64,000 nucleotides of DNA, taken from contig RQOL01000876.1 of the NCBI GenBank assembly GCA_013076295.1, positions 4,216,001 through 4,280,000 on the forward strand. The letters are read 5' to 3'. This DNA is from Sanderia malayensis (Eukaryota > Cnidaria > Scyphozoa > Semaeostomeae > Pelagiidae). The position numbers and the translations under genes are program-made. The first letter of the stretch is position 1, and every line of letters begins with the position of its first letter. The notes below the pieces were generated by a model, which was given only the letters and a program-made list of their open reading frames with translations, searched no databases and was not told where the DNA came from. Shown in pieces: positions 59,413 through 64,000 of this stretch.

Positions 59413-60037
59413 ACAATTAAAACAAAGTTTATCAGTTTTCATAAATAATGCAATTATGTATTATGTATTGTATAAAATCATTAAATTTTAAATTTAAATC
59501 CCGTTCACGTGTCCTAGTTGCTAAACTTTGATCATTTAAATCTTGACAGTTTTAAATGTTTTAGTTTAATCTAGCCTAGCTAATGCATGTTGATGTTTTC
59601 ATTGTTTTACTTTAAATAAATTGCATTGACAGTGAGCGTGTCGGAGCTTTTTTTAAATTTTAAATCGAAAAGGTAATTAAATATTTACATAGTTTGTTGG
59701 GGCGTTTTTGTAACATAGTGTAAGATAAAGTTTATTTTAGAATCTTTCAGTTCATCGCTTTGAATGGTCCATATTGTTACTCTTCCATATTATTCCAATT
59801 TTTAGTTAAAACCACCAGATGTTCAGCAGTTTTTAATGCTGTTTTGTCAATGGCCGGCTCCTTATTATCTCCTCAGACAGGAGTTGACTAAAAAGAGAGG
59901 TTTTGTGAAAGGTGCCTGACTTTGTACTCAAGGCCTTGAAAATAGCCAATACGATCACAGTTGAACTCATTTTGAAAGTTTTCACGGCGAAAATAAGGCA
60001 AATTCCCATCATGATAACAAATCAATCAGGTTTCAAA
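59413..60037. other. Intergenic: 3'UTR of the multi-CAP gene and FReD promoter
   Basis: No gene seen. AT-rich. AATAAA at 59615-59620 is the likely poly(A) signal, about 200 nt past the stop. The reading frame of the fibrinogen gene is open back to 59912 with an upstream ATG, but the ATG at 60038 is preferred because it gives a standard signal peptide. Confidence 0.6.
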
Positions 60038-61240
60038 ATGAATATGAAATGTTTGAAACCTTTCGTCTGTTTGGCTCTTCTCCTTCCAATGTATACGGCT
60101 TTGACTGCCAGTTGGGGATACTTCATCAAACTACCAGTTGGTGCTACAACAGCAAGTAAAGCTTCAGGTGTAGTTACAGCAAACAAAGACATGCCCAGTA
60201 CGATGTGCATCCACGAATGCTTTGACAGTGCAACGTGTCGATACATCGCCAATGATGTGCAGTCGGAATCTTGTGTGCTTCTCAATGATGCACCACCACC
60301 CGGGATGTACGATGAAGTTTTTGCGAGGATTGGTAAGCCCTGGTTTTTCATTTTTAGTAAATACACAGTATCGTGGTTAATAAGTGCTTGCAGATGACTT
60401 TCATTATTTTGATCTCTCAGAGGATTAAGATAATGAAAATCATCTGCAATAAAATTTGGTCAACATATCGACAATTTCAGATTTGTACTCGAGTTTGTCG
60501 AAACAATCGTATGGCTATATGCTTGAGACATGTCACACGTCACAGAGAAAGGATCACCGATTCGACATCAATATTTCTTTTTAGGTTATGTGGATTGCTT
60601 AGATGCACAGAGGCAAGGCATCATTGAGAATGCAATCATATCAATACAGTCTTCGAATGACCAATTTGATGCCTTCTGCGATATGCAGAGCGATGGGGGT
60701 GGATGGTTGGTGATACAGCGACGAATGAATGGCAAGACATCATTCAACCGAGGGTGGAGCGACTACCAGAAAGGATTTGGCAATTTGAATGAGGAGTTCT
60801 GGTTAGGTCTCGATAATATACACGCTCTTACAAACGCTAATGCTATGGAGCTGAAAATTGATTTGAAAAGCATCCATGGTGAGGCAGGATTTGCGAGGTA
60901 CAGCACGTTCAAAGTTGCAAGTGGTTTGGATGCGTATCGTTTGACTATCGGCGGATACCATGGTACCATTGGGGATGCTATGGATATCTCTAGTCGCCCG
61001 ACTAGAATAGCTAACGGGCAAAGATTCTCGACGTACGATCGAGACAACGATGGCAGCTCTTCCGATAACTGCGCAGCATCGAAAACCGGCGGCTGGTGGT
61101 TTAATCAGTGTTATTATTCTCATCTAAATGGAATGTATGGAGTAGCACGTGAGAGCGATAAATATATGACTTGGCTCACGTGGAAGTCCGACCTGATTGA
61201 TCTCGTCTTCAGTGAGATGAAAATACGACCGATTGAGTGA
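60038..61240 (+). CDS. Secreted PAN/Apple-like plus fibrinogen-related domain protein (2 exons, 316 aa)
   Basis: Exons 60038-60332 and 60585-61240, phase-1 intron of 252 bp. It starts with a signal peptide (MNMKCLKPFVCLALLLPMYT, then ALTA). Residues ~25-98 contain a Cys pattern, MCIHECFDSATCRYI...ESCVLL, like a PAN/Apple fold. Residues ~101-316 form a complete fibrinogen-related domain: FCDMQSDGGGWLVIQRR, GWSDYQKGFGNLNEEFWLGL, a calcium-site-like YDRDNDGSSSDNC, WWFNQCYYSHLNG and the end WLTWKSDLIDLVFSEMKIRP. Such lectin-like domains bind acetylated or other ligands outside the cell, as in ficolins. It sits between two multi-CAP genes on the same strand. AATAAA at 61594-61599 and 61696-61701. 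Confidence 0.94.
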
Positions 61241-61776
61241 CTTGTTCAACTGACAGTTTAAAGTATTTACTGTTTCCATATTGAATATCATAACCCGCCT
61301 GCACAGAACATTTGCATGAAACTTTCGCATACCATTTGGCCTAGTCACTTGCTATCAATACGATAGTTTTAGCATCCATATATATCTATGTTAAAATGCC
61401 TTGCCACATCAAGGCTTCAACCTTAAAGTTATATCTCTAAGTTGTTCAGTATCTCATAGTTGCATTTATCGCATATAGCTGTCACCCTGTCCCACAGTTT
61501 GTTTTATATGCTGTGCGTTTATTGCTCTCTCTGTTGAAATCGCTTTAATCGCCACACTAGCATCTCAATGCGGTATTTCGCGAATATTCTGCGAATAAAG
61601 ACAGGTGCGTGCATTGTTTGCTTCGCTTAATGGCAATTACTATGCTACCGCTTTTCTGCGATCTTCACGCTTCATTAGACCGTGTGAACACAGCAAATAA
61701 ACATTTGCACACCGAATGTTGCGGTCTATGGGATGAAAAATATAAACGTTAAAAAAATTTTAATTTATGAAGAATT
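61241..61776. other. Intergenic between FReD gene and second CAP gene
   Basis: No gene seen. Contains the two AATAAA signals of the FReD gene. The start of the next gene at 61777 is preceded by an A/T-rich run; no clear core promoter is recognised. Confidence 0.55.
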
Positions 61777-63894
61777 ATGTTTAAAATCCAGTTACTAATT
61801 ATCGTCGTTTGTTTTGCTCATTTTATCACTAGCCGTGTTTCCTCGGCAAGCCAAGTTCACCAGACAAGAAAAGAGTTCACCGAGGAAGCCCTCCTTGTTC
61901 ACAATGAGCACAGGAATGTCCACAATGGCAAAGGCACTGATTTAGTGTTGGATGATGAGCTGAGTAAACAGGCTCAGGAAAAATCAGAGGATGCTGCAAG
62001 GGATGCCGATGTTTTAAAAGATGTTGGACCCGGGGAAAGCACTTTTATGGCCTGCTCCACATACAACAGAGCTCTGACTGGAAGAGAGGTCACAGACAGC
62101 TGGTAATTGTTGTTAATAAGATTAATTTAATTCTATTGATTTGATTTTGTTTGTTAGGCCATAAATGGGGTTAATTGCCGTAATTATCGCAGAGCTATTC
62201 GCATGTTAAATAAACATATCACTAATTTTCAATGCATGTGTATCCATACGTAACAGTATGGTATCAAAAGGTTGCGCATTTAAATGATTTCTGTAGCATC
62301 AATATATTAAACATGTTTCATATGTTTTCTCTTTTTTCTTTCTCAGGTATGATGAAGTTTGTCACCCCAATTTCTCGTTTGACAATCCTGACAACAAACT
62401 GGCCCGCAGCTTTACCCAAGTTGTTTGGAAAGACACGAGAAAACTCGGAATCGGGCTGGCAGTTACACGCAAAGAGCACACGATTTGCACCTATGCAATC
62501 GCTTTGTATAGACCTACAGGAAACATCGCTGACTTCTATCGTGGCAATGTCACCAAAGGATCTTTTCACAAAGATGAGTATTGCAAAAATATCATAGATG
62601 AAGATGAAGCGAAATCTTTCCAGACAAAAAAGATAATTCCTACAGGTATAACAGCGTTAGCGGACTTTAATTAACTGAGATTTATCTTGCACCAATCTTC
62701 CAATTCCAGCACAGTGGAAAAATAATGTTCAAGCCTTGTGTGCCTCCTGGCATAGAGAGAATTAAAGTTAAAGTAAATCTTCCAATTTATGAGGCCTCCT
62801 CTTTTCTTTCCCTTTAAATGTTTTTGCTTGCTTCTTCATGATGCTAAACCACGTTCGTAACTTATACAGATGCGAAGACCCGGGTCGAATCCAACGGCAC
62901 GCAATTCACTCTTAACAAATCCCCGAGAAAGCCCAGCGTCAATAGGCGAACATTGTACTACAAAATTCCTGTAAACTTCATTACATCCGTCAATACTGGT
63001 TCAACATACGCAGTACCACTTGAACGTCAAAGCCAGCTGCAAGTGAACGCTGCAAGAAGGTCTGATCCATCTCCTCGAAGCACGGCCACTGCCGATGCTG
63101 CAGGAGACAATACAGAAGCACAGATGGATGCGATCAACTATGGATATGCCTACGATGAGAAATCAGCAACTGTCAAACCGAAGACGGAAGATAGTCCACC
63201 GAGCACGGGTTACGAGAGCGTTGACAATGGCGATGTTCAGGCTGATTACATCGGGGAAAAGCTTGCTCAACACACAGACGTGGCTCCTTCTGGTAATCTG
63301 CAGTCGAGTAATTATTTCGGAGCAGTTCAGCCGTCTTCGTATGAGAATGACAGTACCGAGCCTTCACTTGAAACGATGCCGATGATGACTAAGCAAGCGA
63401 AGAGAACAGTAGAAGACGAATGTAAATATCTATAGTGTCTCTGATATCGACTCCTTGATACGGGTACTTAATTACCTGTTGTGTCACACTACGTAATAAT
63501 AATAATAATGATAATGATGCTAAACTCTACAATATCCCTCTTCTTTGCTTGTCAAATGCAACAACCCACCTTCGCTCGAACCTTAATTTTGCCAGTTAAT
63601 TTTGCGCGTACTTTCCTCACATTTTGAGTTCACTTCCAAAATGACACCCACTCTTGCAGATACACTGAACAAAGTTGCCTTGAATGTCCATAACGCTTTG
63701 AGACGAATGCACGGGGCTCCTCCGCTCACGCTGAGTGCAAAAATGAGCATAGATGCAGAGAACTATGCCCGATACCTGGCAGAAGAAAACAAATTTGAGC
63801 ATTTTAAGCATCTTGGTGACATAGGAGAGAGTTTGGCATTCTCTTGTAACACCGACGAAAGAATACCTTCTGTATGGAAAGCTATAAAGGACTG
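61777..63894 (+). CDS. Second secreted multi-CAP protein, partial (continues beyond the window)
   Basis: Exons 61777-62102, 62347-62645, 62870-63421 and 63660-63894, phases closing at each junction; the last visible exon ends at a donor (63895) and its partner is outside the window. It starts with a signal peptide (MFKIQLLIIVVCFAHFITSR) joined directly to CAP8 (from about 61876): HNEHRNVHNG..., then W|YDEVCHPNFSF, ARSFTQVVWKDT and CTYAIALYRPTGN. CAP8 has lost both cavity His. Exon 3 is a 184-aa Ser/Asn/Asp linker without clear repeats. Exon 4 is the N-half of CAP9: HNALRRMHGAPPLTL...FEHFKHLGDIGESLAFSC. Same module plan as the giant gene, so a paralogue from local duplication. Confidence 0.9.
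61876..62590 (+). other. CAP domain 8 (first domain of the second CAP gene)
   Basis: N-half in the signal-peptide exon, C-half in 62347-62645. The Trp codon is again split TG|G by a phase-2 intron. The cavity is degenerate: GES replaces GEN, the first His is lost, and SFTQ stands for HFTQ. Cys positions typical of this cluster (xxAC, EVCHP, ICTY, EYC) are kept. Confidence 0.92.
63660..63894 (+). other. CAP domain 9, N-terminal half only
   Basis: Reads YTLNKVALNVHNALRRMHGAPPLTL, with the His (FEHF) and Glu (GES) of the first cavity pair kept, ending in a split Trp codon TG at a GT donor. The C-half must lie downstream of the window. Its lead codon is completed by T from the previous exon (T|AT, Tyr), where most sister cassettes use G. 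Confidence 0.9.
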
Positions 63895-64000
63895 GTAAGG
63901 ATTGACACAAGAATGTGTTATAGTTATAATGACATAATGCTCTTTTTTGAGTCGTTTTTTTCTTTTGAATGTGGGATATTCCTTGTTTGACATTTTCTTC
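63895..64000. other. Start of an intron running off the window
   Basis: Begins with gtaagg; AT-rich; nothing else seen before the window ends. Confidence 0.8.

Noticed and set aside
1..64000. tRNA, rRNA or other structured RNA genes
   Set aside because: None recognised by eye on either strand; a covariance-model search would be needed to exclude small ones.

Overview
The window is nuclear DNA from an animal. Genes are split into many small exons with short AT-rich GT-AG introns (mostly 80-400 bp), and the families are metazoan: a LOTUS/Tudor germ-granule protein, a class A GPCR, a fibrinogen-domain lectin and GAPR-1-like CAP (SCP/TAPS) proteins. The compact introns, a piRNA-type Tudor gene and extracellular CAP/FReD expansions would fit an invertebrate such as a sponge or cnidarian. 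The species cannot be fixed from sequence alone. All gene models below were built by reading splice sites by eye and requiring the reading phase to close at every junction.

Layout. (1) 256-9694 (+): a 30-exon TDRD7-like gene, two LOTUS-type domains and four Tudor domains, about 1305 aa, with a 40-bp minisatellite in one intron. (2) 10794-31612 (+): a 74-exon gene for a coiled-coil protein of about 2274 aa. Thirty-six of its exons are exactly 84 nt, that is 28 residues or four heptads. (3) 32760-34133 (-): a two-exon rhodopsin-like GPCR, 357 aa. (4) 34134-37088: about 3 kb without a recognisable gene. (5) 37089-59412 (+): what reads as one gene of 19 exons encoding a secreted protein of about 5996 aa. 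It has seven CAP domains separated by very long, low-complexity, tandem-repeat linkers and ends in a His/Lys-rich tail. (6) 60038-61240 (+): a two-exon secreted PAN/Apple-like plus fibrinogen-domain protein. (7) 61777 to the window end (+): the start of a second secreted multi-CAP gene, with one complete CAP domain and half of the next before the window ends.

The most unusual system is the CAP block at 37-64 kb. All nine CAP domains are encoded by the same cassette, which starts and ends in phase 1 and has a phase-2 intron splitting the codon of the same Trp (W|Y) in the eight domains where both sides are visible. This points to serial duplication of one module, followed by independent growth of different tandem repeats in the linkers. 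Several domains have lost residues of the His/Glu CAP cavity. With a signal peptide, added Cys, repetitive linkers and a polycationic tail, an extracellular structural or matrix role is a reasonable inference, not a demonstrated one. The second remarkable object is the coiled-coil gene, where exon and 28-residue repeat coincide, including 16 successive 84-nt exons. Introns also hold several small inverted-repeat (MITE-like) elements, two of them pogo-like.
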